Source: Chionis minor
Lineage: Eukaryota; Chordata; Aves; Charadriiformes; Chionididae
Assembly (NCBI GenBank): GCA_013398295.1
Contig: VZSF01002926.1
Span: 1 to 64,000, forward strand
Direction: 5' to 3'
Length of the DNA stretch: 64,000 nt
The translations under genes and the position numbers were made by a program. Position 1 is the first letter of the stretch. Each line of letters opens with the position of its first letter. Positions 14,008-25,960 of the stretch are shown here, one piece after another. The notes beneath the pieces were generated by a model. It saw only the letters and a program-made list of their open reading frames with translations, was not told the origin of the DNA and did not search any database.

Positions 14008-14710
14008 ATCCTTGTCCTGGTTTGAGGTAAAACACGACCGGTTTTGCTCAATAACTCTACTTTCTAACTAGGCCTCTTCAAACTGCTGAAATGAGCGGCA
14101 TGTTGTGGAGAAAACTGTTGGCTCTCAGAGCGATAAGACCCATGTTTGTAGCTGACGCCAAGGCATGGGATGCAGAGAGGCTCCTCCTTATACTTATTGC
14201 TGTAGCAGCCAAGAGCAGCCAGCTTTGTTATTTGCCCCGTTGGAGGGTCAGAAGCAGAAAAGCGTAGAGGGGTCCCACCTGTGGGGAGGAGCAGACAGGA
14301 CAGGTGACCCCAAACTGACCAACAGGGTGTTCCATCCCATCTGCCCCATGCTCAGTATACAAAAACCTAAGGGACCAAAGGGTCAGCTTTTTTCTTCAAT
14401 GGGCAGCTTCTGAGGAGGACTCTGTTCATCTGCCTTTGATTCCAATCCTGAATCCAGATCCAGAATCCAGCTCCCGTCTGTCACCGAGTCCAGTCTGGGA
14501 CTTTCCCAGTGCCGTCTGGTGACATAACTGTTATCCTGGGAACTTCATATGGTTTTGTACATATTTCATTATTTTATTTTTATTATTTTATTCTTTATAT
14601 TTCATTAAAGTAGTTTAGATTCTTCTAAACTAGTCTTTTTCTCTCCCAAGAGAGGGAACATCTGTCGCTCTGCCTGTTTGGGCCAATCTGGCCCAAACCA
14701 TGACAATCCT
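14008..14710 (+). mobile_element. Solo LTR, ERVL-like endogenous retrovirus, with 5-bp TSD
   Basis: A 693-bp LTR occupies 14013-14705. It starts TGTCCTGGTTTGAGG and ends AACCATGACA, giving the canonical TG...CA termini, and is flanked by a perfect 5-bp direct repeat ATCCT at 14008-14012 and 14706-14710. A TATA-like 'gtatacaaaa' lies near 14355, and a poly(A) signal attaaa lies at 14604-14609, so the element reads left to right. No gag, pol or env sequence is adjacent, so it is a solo LTR left by recombination. A 5-bp duplication fits class III (ERVL) elements; the family name is not assigned. It is antisense to NEBL. Confidence 0.88.
14611..14632. repeat. Perfect hairpin just after the LTR poly(A) signal
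   Basis: The 9-bp arms TAGTTTAGA and TCTAAACTA are separated by a 4-base loop (ttct), starting two bases after the attaaa signal of the solo LTR. A stem at this place may be part of the LTR's RNA 3'-end region; that role is inference. Confidence 0.7.
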
Positions 14711-15303
14711 TCAGTCAGACAGAAAGGGCTCCTACTCTTTATTAATAAATCACTTCAGAGGAGTAAGGTTATCTCTATCCTTTAGAGCAACTAAATACTC
14801 TAAAATCATTTTAAAAATAAGTTATTTAAAATACTAGCAAAGTTAATCTATGCATTATTTGATTTTGCTATCTTACTTCAAAATGTAGTTTTAAGTTATA
14901 AAAATCACAAATAAATGTAATGTTTCAAGAATGCCACAGCTCAGTGAAACGTGGCCCGCAAAAAACACCGGTTATTATACGTTCAAAAGAACAAAACCCC
15001 ACAGTGTCCAGAAAATGCCAAATGATAAAGATGCCATCAGTCATTCAGAACTTGCAACCAAGAAAATCCTATTCAATATCAAAAATGCATCTGAATGAAG
15101 ATGGGAGAAAACAACTGCTTACTGACCTCCAATTTTAGATAATTTTAAAATTCAAGTTTTTCTTACCCAGAAAACTTTTTGTTACTCCAAAATCAGGGAC
15201 TAAAATGCAAATTAATTGTTTTAAACCAATTTACAATAGAAAAGAATATTCTATAGTATAAAAGCTGTAAATATCACGATGCTGAATGACTTAAGTGCAT
15301 AAA

Positions 15304-15875
15304 TGCCTGGCTGGGATGGAGTCAGCTTCCCTCAGAGCAGCACATAGAGTGCGATGCTTTGTATTTATAGCTAGAACAGTGCTGGTAACACACCAGTGCC
15401 TGGGCTATTGCTAAGCAGTGCTTGCACAGCATCAAGGATATCTTGCCAACCCCATTCAAAGGCCAGTAAGCTGGAGGTGGGCAAGAAGTTGGAAGAGGAC
15501 ACAGCCAGGACAGATGACCCAAACTGACCAAAGGGACATTCCATACCATAAAACACCATACTCAGGAACAAAAGCCAAGGAGGGGGCGGCATTTGTCTTC
15601 TGAAGTAACCACTAAGTGTACTGAGGCCCTTCTTTCCCAGAAATGGCTGCACATCGCCTGCTGATGGGAAGTAGAGAATAAATCTTTTTTTTTTTTTTTT
15701 TTTTNTTTTTTTTTTTTTTTTGCTTTGCTTCTGTGCATGGCCTTTACTTTTTTCCCATTAAATTTGACCTATGAGGTTTTTTTCATCATATTTTCTCCCT
15801 TTATTCTGCTAAGGAGGGGGAGTGACAGAGCGGCTTGGGGGGCACCTGGCAACCAGCCAAGGTCAACCCACGACA
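15304..15875 (+). mobile_element. Solo LTR, avian ERVL-type, decayed
   Basis: The start 'ggctgggatggag', the interior 'ggacacagccaggacag' and 'accaaagggacattccatac', and the ending 'cccacgaca' match the layout of a common avian ERVL LTR that also occurs at 33069-33616. A poly(A) signal attaaa is at 15757-15762. The first ~10 bases after TG seem to be missing, and no target-site duplication is visible, so both ends are approximate. An expanded T tract interrupts it at 15685-15721. It has no internal retroviral genes beside it. Confidence 0.8.
15685..15721. repeat. Poly-T tract containing an N
   Basis: A run of 36 T with a single undetermined base at 15705, lying inside the solo LTR. The true length is uncertain because the assembly is ambiguous exactly here. 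Confidence 0.9.
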
Positions 15876-18800
15876 AACTGGAACCCTTGAAATTTAGTTT
15901 GGACATGGGAATGTCTATAACCCCTAATGACTGAATCATATATGAGGTAATTTCCTACAAAGATACTTTTTAGCAACTCATCACCAAAATCCAAGCCAGT
16001 AGTTCATAATGCCTCCCTCTTGGCTCCAAAATTCAGTGCAGTCTCAGAAATGCAGAGCACCCTCAGTAGTGAGGGCCCTGAAAAACTGATCCTTTGAGAA
16101 ACAATGTGTGGCATAAACATTAGAAATAAAACAGTAATAAATCACCATAAATGAAAAGTGAAATTTTAAGTGAAAATACTTCACGAGAAGTAATTCTGCA
16201 CAGACCCATAGTGAAAGGACTAAGTGATCCAACAGATCTTTAACAAATCAAACTTCTCAGGTTCATAACATTAACAAGATATCTTTGAGAGGCCCAAAAA
16301 CAGGACTGTGTAAATCCACTCACAAGGTCAGCAGCCAAGGACAGAGGGTCCATATAACTCTGTACATAAAACCTTATGTTGGAGAAAATTCTGCTCATTT
16401 TTTTGCAGGTATACTTGGTACTTGGCAGTTGAGCCACCTATTAGCAAAACAAGATTAATTTTCCTGAAAAAAATACTCTGAAAATATAAATACAGCCCTA
16501 AAGATTGATTATTCTCTTGGGGTTTTTGGCACTTACCCTTAGTCCAGACTTATTTGCAATAACAGAAGCATGTATTAGTTGAACAAACATAGGAGTCCAA
16601 AAGCACCAAACAAAAAGAAAGCAGAGCAAGAATTCAACATTGTGGATCCTTATGCTCTTATCATCACTGGAGTGCTGTGAACAATGCCAACCTCAGAAGC
16701 ATTGGTCATTCCATCTCTGCCTCAAAAAGTTACTCAGCCGCGACAAACTGAATACTAAATCCTCAAAAGCTAAGGCAATGTCAAAGCTGTTTTCATGCAC
16801 ATTCCCTTCCCCACTTCACTGTAGAGACCAGGTAACTATGCCAATAATCTGCTTCCAAAATATCCCCTTTCCTTACTCTGACACACTGCACAGTCCCACA
16901 GACTGTGACATGCCTGATGTCCAGCAAGGAAGTAGTAAGCAGGGCAGAATGAGACGACGGGGACCCCTCACACCAAATTTGCCCTGAGAGGAATGTTCAT
17001 AGACCTACAGTCTTTACCACACCTTGAATATTTATGAGGTTTTTTCAGTATCTTGTTTTTGAGGTTTGCCCAGAGCCATCTGCTCCTTCTGTGCCCAACA
17101 CACACAACTCTTTCCCAAAGGTCACCATCTGCTAATACACTGGTTTTCACAGACTGGCAAGAAATCTTCTTCCACAGTACAGGTCCTACAGGTACATCTT
17201 GGCAAAGATGCCTTTGTTTAGATCAGCTTCTTCCATAGACCACCTAAGCCTGTTGATTTTGCCTTGGTTTATCTTGCTTCTTACAAACTTAATAACAAGA
17301 GAGACAAAAAAATTGATCTGTAAATTAGGTTTTTATGAACATGACTTTAAAAAAATGTTTACAGGTAAATCAAATGTAAAGAATAATTCCAGACTAAACT
17401 CACTAAGACTTCCTTTTAGTTGACTAGTCCCTCTTATGAAGGATCCCTAACATCCTATCCGACAAAGCTAGGTTTCAGTCTTCACAGCATAGCCTGTCTT
17501 CTAACACTGCCCATAGCTTTAAATCCCATTCATCTTCCGCTCACATTAGTGGTACATTTAAGTACACATCTAAGACCCGCCAACAGTTGGTACCCAATCC
17601 GCTCAAGCATTGCTTCTCCTAATGGCAGTAAAACAAGGTCCTCCCACTGTCACACAATCAGAACTATTGTCCACAGTAAATCTAAACAGATATCTGGAAC
17701 GCAGGAACTGGGAATAACCCCTAGGGCAGACTAAACTATCCTCAAGGTTTTCATATGAACTGGAAGCTATAGGTTGGGCATGGCTTAGGGAAGTCAAGGA
17801 GCTATGAACTCCTAAAAGGCCACTGATGAACGAGTGTTGATGGAACAAGGGACTGCAGGGTTAAAGATTTCACCCCCTTGGTTTTACTGTTCTTAGCTAA
17901 AGGAATCTGCATTAAAAGCAAAAAAAAATTGTAGGGTGTAAAGTAAAACAAAACAAATATTCCCCAGGACTGCATTTTGCAATTTTTTCAAACAGTCATC
18001 AGAATGTGCATAGTTGTATTTTAGAATTTTTTCCTTTTGTTACAGTAAAAGAGCCATTTTCACAACTCACAGCTCTGAAGCATTCATAAGAGATGAAAAT
18101 ATCCGAGAGAAGAAATTTTCTCATTCAAAGGTGTTTTAAATCTGAAAAGGCCAGCGCTCCAACATGACAAAAAACATTTGTAGCTGTACAGAGTTAAAAG
18201 GTCCAAGTGCCATCACTAACATTAAATATACTGTCTTTCTATATACACCATTCAAACAGTGGGCAAGTCTGTCTGTGCTACCCTGTAGAGTATGTCTGAG
18301 CTAGTATCCGACCATCTGCAAATCTCTGCACTATAATTCCCTGAGGACCTTCACAGTTTTGCCAGCAAACTACTTCTAACATACAAAAATCTTGGAATCC
18401 ACGTCAGAACAGTTAAAATACTGGATGGGTGCAAATTAAAATGTATAAATAGTAACCCTGGAGATAATGTCTCTATAATGTGGTCTCTTTATACCAAGGA
18501 TGGTGAGAGTGGTTCACAGAAAAATCACAGGCAAAAGCATTCCAGACCCCGGGATGTGCAGGGACAGGAAATTGGAGGCAATGAGAGATCAACAATTTCA
18601 GAATGAGAAAAAGATGGAGTCCTCTGTTTGGATGTATCACAACAGCATGTGAACAGTAGCTGGGATCCAAGTAAAATTATGACTGAAGATCGGGCAATCT
18701 GAGACTGTTTCAACAGTCTTCCATCCAAACAAGTCACTGAGGCTCCACTCCATCAAAAGTTATTGCTGCTGAAACCACTTAGGTGCTTCTGCTCAAGAAA

Positions 18801-19883
18801 TTATTTTTATGCCACTATATATGTCGCTCAAGTACCTTGCACCCTGTTTTGCTATTGGGCAAAATGGAGGTCAGTCATATCCTTTTCTATTAAAATAGAG
18901 CATTAATGTTCTCCAAAGTCCACACACACAGAGAAGGCTACATAAAGAACAAGTCGATGGCAGATCAAGCTCTCTTTCCCCCACTTCCACCAGCAATTAT
19001 CATCTGTTTAATATGTAAAAAAAAATAAACTTTACATCAACATTATAGAAGCAGTAAACAAATTCTGTACAGAACTGCAGTCAAGGAGAAATGAGGTTGC
19101 AACTTATCTCATTTCAGAGAAATACTGTCAGATCTTCTTTCCACTCCCTATCACTTGGTATGTTCTGTATTTGAACTAGTTTATCTCCAAGGAACAGAGT
19201 TCTGAGGAGATGAAGGATTTCTTACTCTGCCACAACAGAAATAGATCTGCCTTTACCATATCTCATCTCCAGGCAGAAAATGAAAGACTAATATATATAT
19301 AATTTAAATGCAACCTGATAAATTACCGCAAATTTTAATAATACCCTCAAAAATTAAACTGGTGATAGCAAACTCCTCCAAAGGGAAGGATAATTATCAG
19401 ACATAAAGGGGGTATGGGGCAGGGGAACACCTAAATGCTTCATGTATAGATTTGCTAAATCCTGGAATATGGTTTTAACTCCAGGTTCTGAACTAAGCAT
19501 ACAGTCACTGTCTTGCTGTTCTTTCCAACAGAAAGGAGAATGCTCAGGCATCCACCAGGAAAATGATGAACGCATGAGCTGTGTACTCTGAAGGAAGTAC
19601 GCAGTAAATCACAAGCATGTGTGAGCTTGCTCTGCCTACTCTCTAAGGTGGACAGAAAATGCATAACTGCTGGTTGGCTGGGGCATCATGACTGAGCTAG
19701 CAAGTCCTGCTGAGAGGCAGGATATGTTCGCTTGGGCTCAGTGCCATGCAAACCATGGCCATGCAGCCTTCAGTTGGCTCATGGTACTAGCAGAGCTCAG
19801 AGGCATCTGCCCACTGTGTACCAGAAAGATATAATCCAAAAACGTACATCCACAGAAAAGACAGGCAGCCATAACAACAGTTC

Positions 19884-19893
19884 GGGGGGGGGG
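19884..19893. repeat. G10 homopolymer
   Basis: Ten consecutive G within an otherwise A/C-rich stretch ('ttcggggggggggagg'); only a length-unstable homopolymer can be claimed. Confidence 0.7.
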
Positions 19894-21979
19894 AGGAAAG
19901 CCCCCAACAAAAACACACCAAAATAAAACCCAAAAAACCCACCTAATAAATCTTTCATATAACACGAGGACCATATTGGTCCAAAGAGAGCAGAAAATTT
20001 CAAAGGATCAAGCCAAAAACTGAACTAAAAAATACAGCATGGGATGTAAAAGATTGACCCCAGAAGGAATGTACAGAAGACTGACCTCAGAAAACTAATA
20101 CAGACCAAGGGTGCAACTTGTAGTCGTATATTGCAAAAGGTAACCAAAACAAACACTAACAGGCAGCAGAAGCCAGCATATGACACACAGGGGGGAAAAA
20201 AAAAGTCTGTAAAACTTGCATGAACAAGTGCCAAAAAAATCAGGGAACATTTGCTGCTCTAGCAGAAGAAGGAGGCTGAAATGAGTCCAACTGAGAGGAA
20301 CCAGAATGCAGCCCAGAACAAAGTGCAGAGGAAAGAGATGTGAAAAAAATCTAGATTTGAGCAACACAGACATGCAGGCACGCGGGCATTACAGAAAACA
20401 ACGAGGTGCAGTGGCAATTATTGTTTCTGGCCTCTGCTAACAGCTTAGCAAACTCGGGCTGTCTCATGTCTGTCACTTAGATGCCACGTAGCTGGCACCT
20501 TATATACTACTTACATAGTAATCTATCCTCAAGTCTCATTATTCTACAGCTTCACTTCTCTTCTCTACTCTGCTTCCTTGATAAGGACATGCCATCTCTT
20601 ACTCTATGGAGTTAATGGATCATATGCCTTTAGGTGCTCTTATGGAAGCTCCTTACAACTGTTTATTCTGTCATTTATTGATTATTTCTTGGAAACTGAT
20701 ATATCAAGTGGAAGCCTGCAGTGCAACCCCCGTTGCAAAATCCTTACCTGTTGTACACACTCTGTGCCCCCTTTACCATATTAGTTATAGATGTCTCATG
20801 CAGTCTGTTCCTCTGTCTCTGTATAAGGTTTTATCTTCATTACCGAGTGGCAGAAATATAACTTGGAGGGCAGAAAAATTTTAAGGATTTCAGAATCTGC
20901 TTACAGTTAAATGGACATGATAGATAGTCCCCCTCCCCTACTCTTCAGTATCTATCTAATATTTACATCATCAGCCTTTCAAATATCATGATAACAACAA
21001 GCAGAGTGAAACTGTTAGGAAAGTCATACAATTCCAAAATTACAGCCACATAAACTGAGATCAGAAGATGCCAAAAGCCACCAACAAAATCATTGTTGCA
21101 ACCTGGTTCTGACTGTATTTTCTTCATCCACTCTGATGCTTGAATCACCTGAGTAGATGCTTTCCAATACCTCCAAATCGTTTGCCTCTACACCTAGAAA
21201 ATGCTTACACAGGTAATCTACCTCATTCACAAAGGGAATACAGGCTCATCACCTCAGAGTTCCTGGCTCAAGCCCACACTTCCCTACGCACACTGGGAAC
21301 TGGGCCACTGGACCACTGTCCTGCCACAACTCACAGGAAAGAGACACGGGTTGTGCTAGACTCCTGAAGCTACAAGACCCAGGGGTTACATATCAAAAAT
21401 CCTTAGCCACATGCTCAAGGAAAAGCACTACAGTGAGAACATGATTAATTGGGGGTAGTTTTAGAGTGTTGATGGTAACAGGGAAATTAGGCCGTTCCAT
21501 TTTTCAGTTACCTAAGCAAAATGGGCAGTAAAAATACATCCAGTACCCTCACCCCACCCCCATGAAAAACATTTGCTGCTCAGACTCACTTTAACATTCT
21601 TAAACTGAGATCAGATAATTAAATCATCCTCCAAGCCTGGCCTTCAATTTTAGGATCCTCTTTGGGAGCCTCAGCTAAAGCTTGTTACAGTTAATTTCAA
21701 AATTCCAAGTAAGTTCAGTTTATCCTTTAATACAGCCATTATCCCAGAGAATTCCTCAGGTGGTAATAAGTGGCCAGGAACAGTGGGCTCATCAGACAAA
21801 AAGCAGATGTCTCTAGTACAGACACCTACACACAACCTCATCAACCAACTTGCTTTTACAGCGAGTGGAGAGAAACAGGCATTTTCAGAGAACAACCCAG
21901 CTCATCCTGAAGAAGATACTTAAAACATCATAAACATGCCTTAAAATGTAAAGATACACCTTAAAAATACCTAAAATAA

Positions 21980-22008
21980 CTTTAGATGTCTTAAAAAGAC
22001 ATCTAAAG
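21980..22008. repeat. Perfect 13-bp inverted repeat (hairpin)
   Basis: Arms CTTTAGATGTCTT and AAGACATCTAAAG are exact reverse complements with a 3-base loop (aaa). The flanks repeat 'ttaaaa' motifs. I see no transposon termini or RNA-gene context. Confidence 0.85.
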
Positions 22009-23770
22009 CCAGGTGAAATGAATTCTATCCAGAGCTCCAACACTCCCCATCGTATTGTCTATACATCTCCTGTCAGGCTGCATTTTTGTGAGGTGCTTCA
22101 AAATAAATTCGTGACCAGTTTCCTAAATCTGCAGAATTCTAGAGCTGCACATGGATGCCAGTACTGAGTTTGGCGTGGGATCAGTTTTCAGGCACAGAAA
22201 CTATCACCTGCATAAAGCACAGTGTTTTTTAAACTGAGAGCTGAATCACCAGATTTTTTTCAAACTGTGCTTGTAGAGCAATATGTAAATTGAAACTAAA
22301 AGAGTGGTTATTTATGATGTGTAAAGGAACGAGAAGGGCAAGGTACCCTTTAAATATATCCATTATTCATTCCTACTGAATACACATGACTTCTGCTTCA
22401 AACAGCGAGGGATATGTTGTGAGAGATGCCCTTCTAATAAAAACAAGGCAGGAATGTTAGTACCAGAAGGTTCCCTGCAGGCTAAAAAGTGACAGTTGGC
22501 TGGGCTAGGATCAGAGCAAAAAGTGGGGTGTAGCAGCAGGGCCTGCTTACACACAGAAAAAAGCAGAAAGAAAAGGAAGGATCCACAAATTAGAGAAATT
22601 ATTCCAGAAATTAACTAAAAACTTAAAAAAACCAACCAAACAAAAACCCAGTCTGTTTCAGAAAAGGAAGATCAGGCATTCTGAAGGAGCAGATAGGGGC
22701 TGTAAGTTGCCTTTCTTATCAGAGATGTAGCCAATAACAATGAGTAGAAGGGGAGGGAGGGAAGAGAAAGAACAGTTACAAATCACTCCAGTTCTAAAAG
22801 CTGCTCCCTTTGTTAAATGGCAGTTAGTGGAGCGAAGGTGGGAATTTAAAGAAGGATCTTTGTTATTTAAATGCTGTCCTATGCCGCTTTTTAAAAACTT
22901 CCTTACAAATGTATAATAAACCAACTATTTTTTAGTTCCAAGCACTAAAGGCCACAGGGCTTGGGCTTTGGGTTGTTGCTTTTTTCCTTTACTGACCAGG
23001 GAAGACTGGGAGAGAGGTCATTGACTCTTTAAAAGACACGAATGACATTCCTAAATCTGTATATATCCTACCTTCTGATTGCTTTTAGATTTTGAAAACA
23101 TCTACACAGAGGAGATTTGCCATTACTGTAAAGCTTTCTACTTGTGAAACAAAGTAGACTGATGAACTTTCACATAACTTTAAATACTGTTTTGGTTTTT
23201 TTCTTTCTTACCTCTAATAAGCAGGAACTTATCCCTCCCAAGACAACCTAATCTTTTTATTTTAGTGGAGTGAGAGTAGTGGCAGGGATAGTCTGACAGT
23301 AATGATACAAACTGTATGTGTCATTTGTATGCAAGGAAATAGGAGGGCTGGCACACCATGTTAAAAAACCTCTGAAAGATGCTAATTCCCTCAGAAATTA
23401 AATTGTTTACATATTTTTTAGAGATTTGTTTATCTGGAAGGGAGAAGTCTCAGCCTACATTCAGCCAGCATGCTATCTCCTTTTGAATCTCTCTGGAAAC
23501 ATCATACCCTACAGGTAAGATGCAACAGGGATTTTGGTCTGTGCCATTCAGTTCACCTGTGTGGGGAGGTATGTTTCATTGAAGGCAAAAACAGCTTCTG
23601 CGAGTAATACAGCCAGCCTGCACAAATCAAATAGTCTGAAAAAGAGACCCATTTAAATCCACTGAAATGTTCATTAATTGCAGATAATTTCATCCAAAGC
23701 CTAAAGGACTCTCATGCATAAGATAAAAAGGCACAACTTCTGGCAGTTGCACAATGTGCTTTCCAACAGA

Positions 23771-23868
23771 GAATCACAGAATCATAGAACGGTTTAGGTT
23801 GGAAGGGACCTTAAAGATCATCTAGTTCCAACCCCCCTGCCATGGGAAAGGACACCTCCCAACAGACC
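23771..23868 (-). mobile_element. CR1 LINE 3' tip (antisense)
   Basis: About 98 bp beginning 'gaatcacagaatcatagaac' and running through 'ggttggaagggaccttaaag', 'atcatctagttccaaccccc' and 'ctgccatgggaaaggacacc'. This is a severely 5'-truncated and relatively well-preserved CR1 3' end, so probably younger than the other fragments. Confidence 0.95.
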
Positions 23869-25779
23869 TCATTGCTTATTTGAATGACAGAGATTAAACA
23901 CAAACTTCCCAGATTCCAAACAATGATTGTTCTTTTCCTTGATAATTTTTAATATTTTCGGCTGCAGGGAAATGCAGTTACTCACAGCAGTAAGTTTGAT
24001 CATCGGCTCTACAGTCAGCTTCAGTGCACACTCACATATTTTGAGAAATGGTAAATGTTGCAAAATTAGTTTTAATATAGTACAGAAAAGAAGTCTGGAA
24101 GCAAACACAGCGTCTTCACAACAGAAAAGCCCCAAAAAGCAACATCCTTGTTACTCCATGCAACTGCCTCTATAAAGCACATTTGAATCATTATGCCTTG
24201 TTACTTAAACAGGCCAAATAGGAGTAATTCTGGGCAGGCACTTAATGGGCAGTATTTCCGCCAAGACATTGTTTTTATGTTATTTTCCTATCAGAAAGCT
24301 TAAATGCACATTATAAGCCCTGCCTGCTGGAAAGATATTATGGACTATTTTCCAAAGGGTAGGAAATTTTGAAATGAGGCCATTCTGATGTCTTTTTCCT
24401 GAAAGATCTGCTGCTGCTGAACTGGTCTGTGTGTGCTGTAGTGGGACTGTGTTCAACATACTGTAAGCAGTAGGAACACAGACCTCTAGAAACCCAGCGT
24501 CAACTAGAGCCAGTGCTTGAAGGGGCCTGTTCTGCACAATGGCCCGCAGCCGTCTCGGGAAACCTCGTTAGCAGTGAGGCAATCATTGGTAGAGTGATAG
24601 TGAAGCTCAAAACCTGCCAAACGAAGAATGACCGCTCTTCTGACACTTCCAGAATATGCTGGAAACAGGCACATAATGCAAGAGGATGGCGAGCAAAGGA
24701 ATAAAGGCACCGGCACAAGACAGAGGGCTGCAAGAAGAGAGTTCAGCGCTGCCACAACCACTGTCAGACCACAGCCCAGGAAAGGAATCAAAAATGAGTC
24801 AACACAGGTATATCGTCCACACAGCATTCCAGACAGCTCTCTGTTAGACTGCTGAATACCAAACTTATTAGTTCTTCTATTTCCTCATCTGTTTACACCC
24901 TTCTCCTGGCTTTTACAGATGGAGCATAAGCTCTTTTAAGATACTGAGGGGTTTTGTGTTGAATTTGTACATTTCCTAGCACAGCATGCTGCGACCAGAG
25001 CCACCAGATACTGCCGTAATCTGGGTATTTGCTGAGAGCTGACATAGTGGCAGCGGTTCTCTCTGCCAGAATTCAACCAGGGTGTTCAGATGGACACCTA
25101 CACTCACTGACCGACAGCGCCCAGTGGTTCACGTCAGTATCGTTTGATGTATTTGGGGTCTACAAACCAGCAAGGTCCAGGAAATTGGCTACAAAGGCAG
25201 AGGAAGGAAGGAGAGGAGGCAGAGAAGGACTGGCAGCAGCTAAGTGAGGAGTTACACTCCATTCCCTGACCCAGACCTGTGTCAATATGGTGTGTTAATG
25301 CTGCTTGTCTCAAAGATGTATCAATACTGACACAGGCACTGCCTATACCAGACTTTTTAGATGTGTGAGAAGCACACATTTGAACAGCTCGTCTGTCACC
25401 GTGCACATGGTGCGGCTCATATCAGCATACGGCACTGGCATGGGGAGCAGAACGTAGAGGCAGTTCGTACCAGAGAAAAAAATATTTTTGGTTGGCTTAG
25501 TCTAACTTCTGCCACTCGGAGGAAACTGTGCACTGTGTATGCACTACTGTCTCGTGTCAGTCTCAGCTCACACTGTCACACCCCTGACAACAGCTTTAGT
25601 TCAGATTTGGCCCTCCAACCAACAAGGCATCAGCTGGCAAGCCACAGGCTGCTGCATCCAAAACACCCTGTGCTTCAAGGTGGTTTTTTACCTGTTGGCT
25701 ACACATTAGTACTAGCCCAAGATAGGGGGGAGAAGCTCCTGGGGGACTTCTGGTAGGTTCACCCTGTTGGATTCTGCTT

Positions 25780-25960
25780 GAAATGAGAGCGCTGGTGGCT
25801 GCAGAGGTGGTGGAGCAAGCAGCGGTCAGGGTCAGGCTTCCACCCGCAGCCTCAGAGGCTGCTCAGTGCAGCAAGGTCTGCAAACCACGTGCCTGAGAGC
25901 CGGTGGGAGCGCAGAGCTCGAACGGGAGATGGGACCGGGACAACGGAGAGAGTGAGATGC
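25780..25960. promoter_or_regulatory. CpG-enriched patch, function unknown
   Basis: GC content rises and about ten CpG dinucleotides occur within about 200 bp (25785-25960), against very few in the surrounding intron. It could be a small regulatory element or a remnant of an unrecognised repeat. I found no recognisable exon in it. Confidence 0.3.

Noticed and set aside
25361..25756. 131-codon plus-strand ORF
   Set aside because: No recognisable domain, no splice or start context, no homologue I know; length is within chance for a locally GC-richer stretch.
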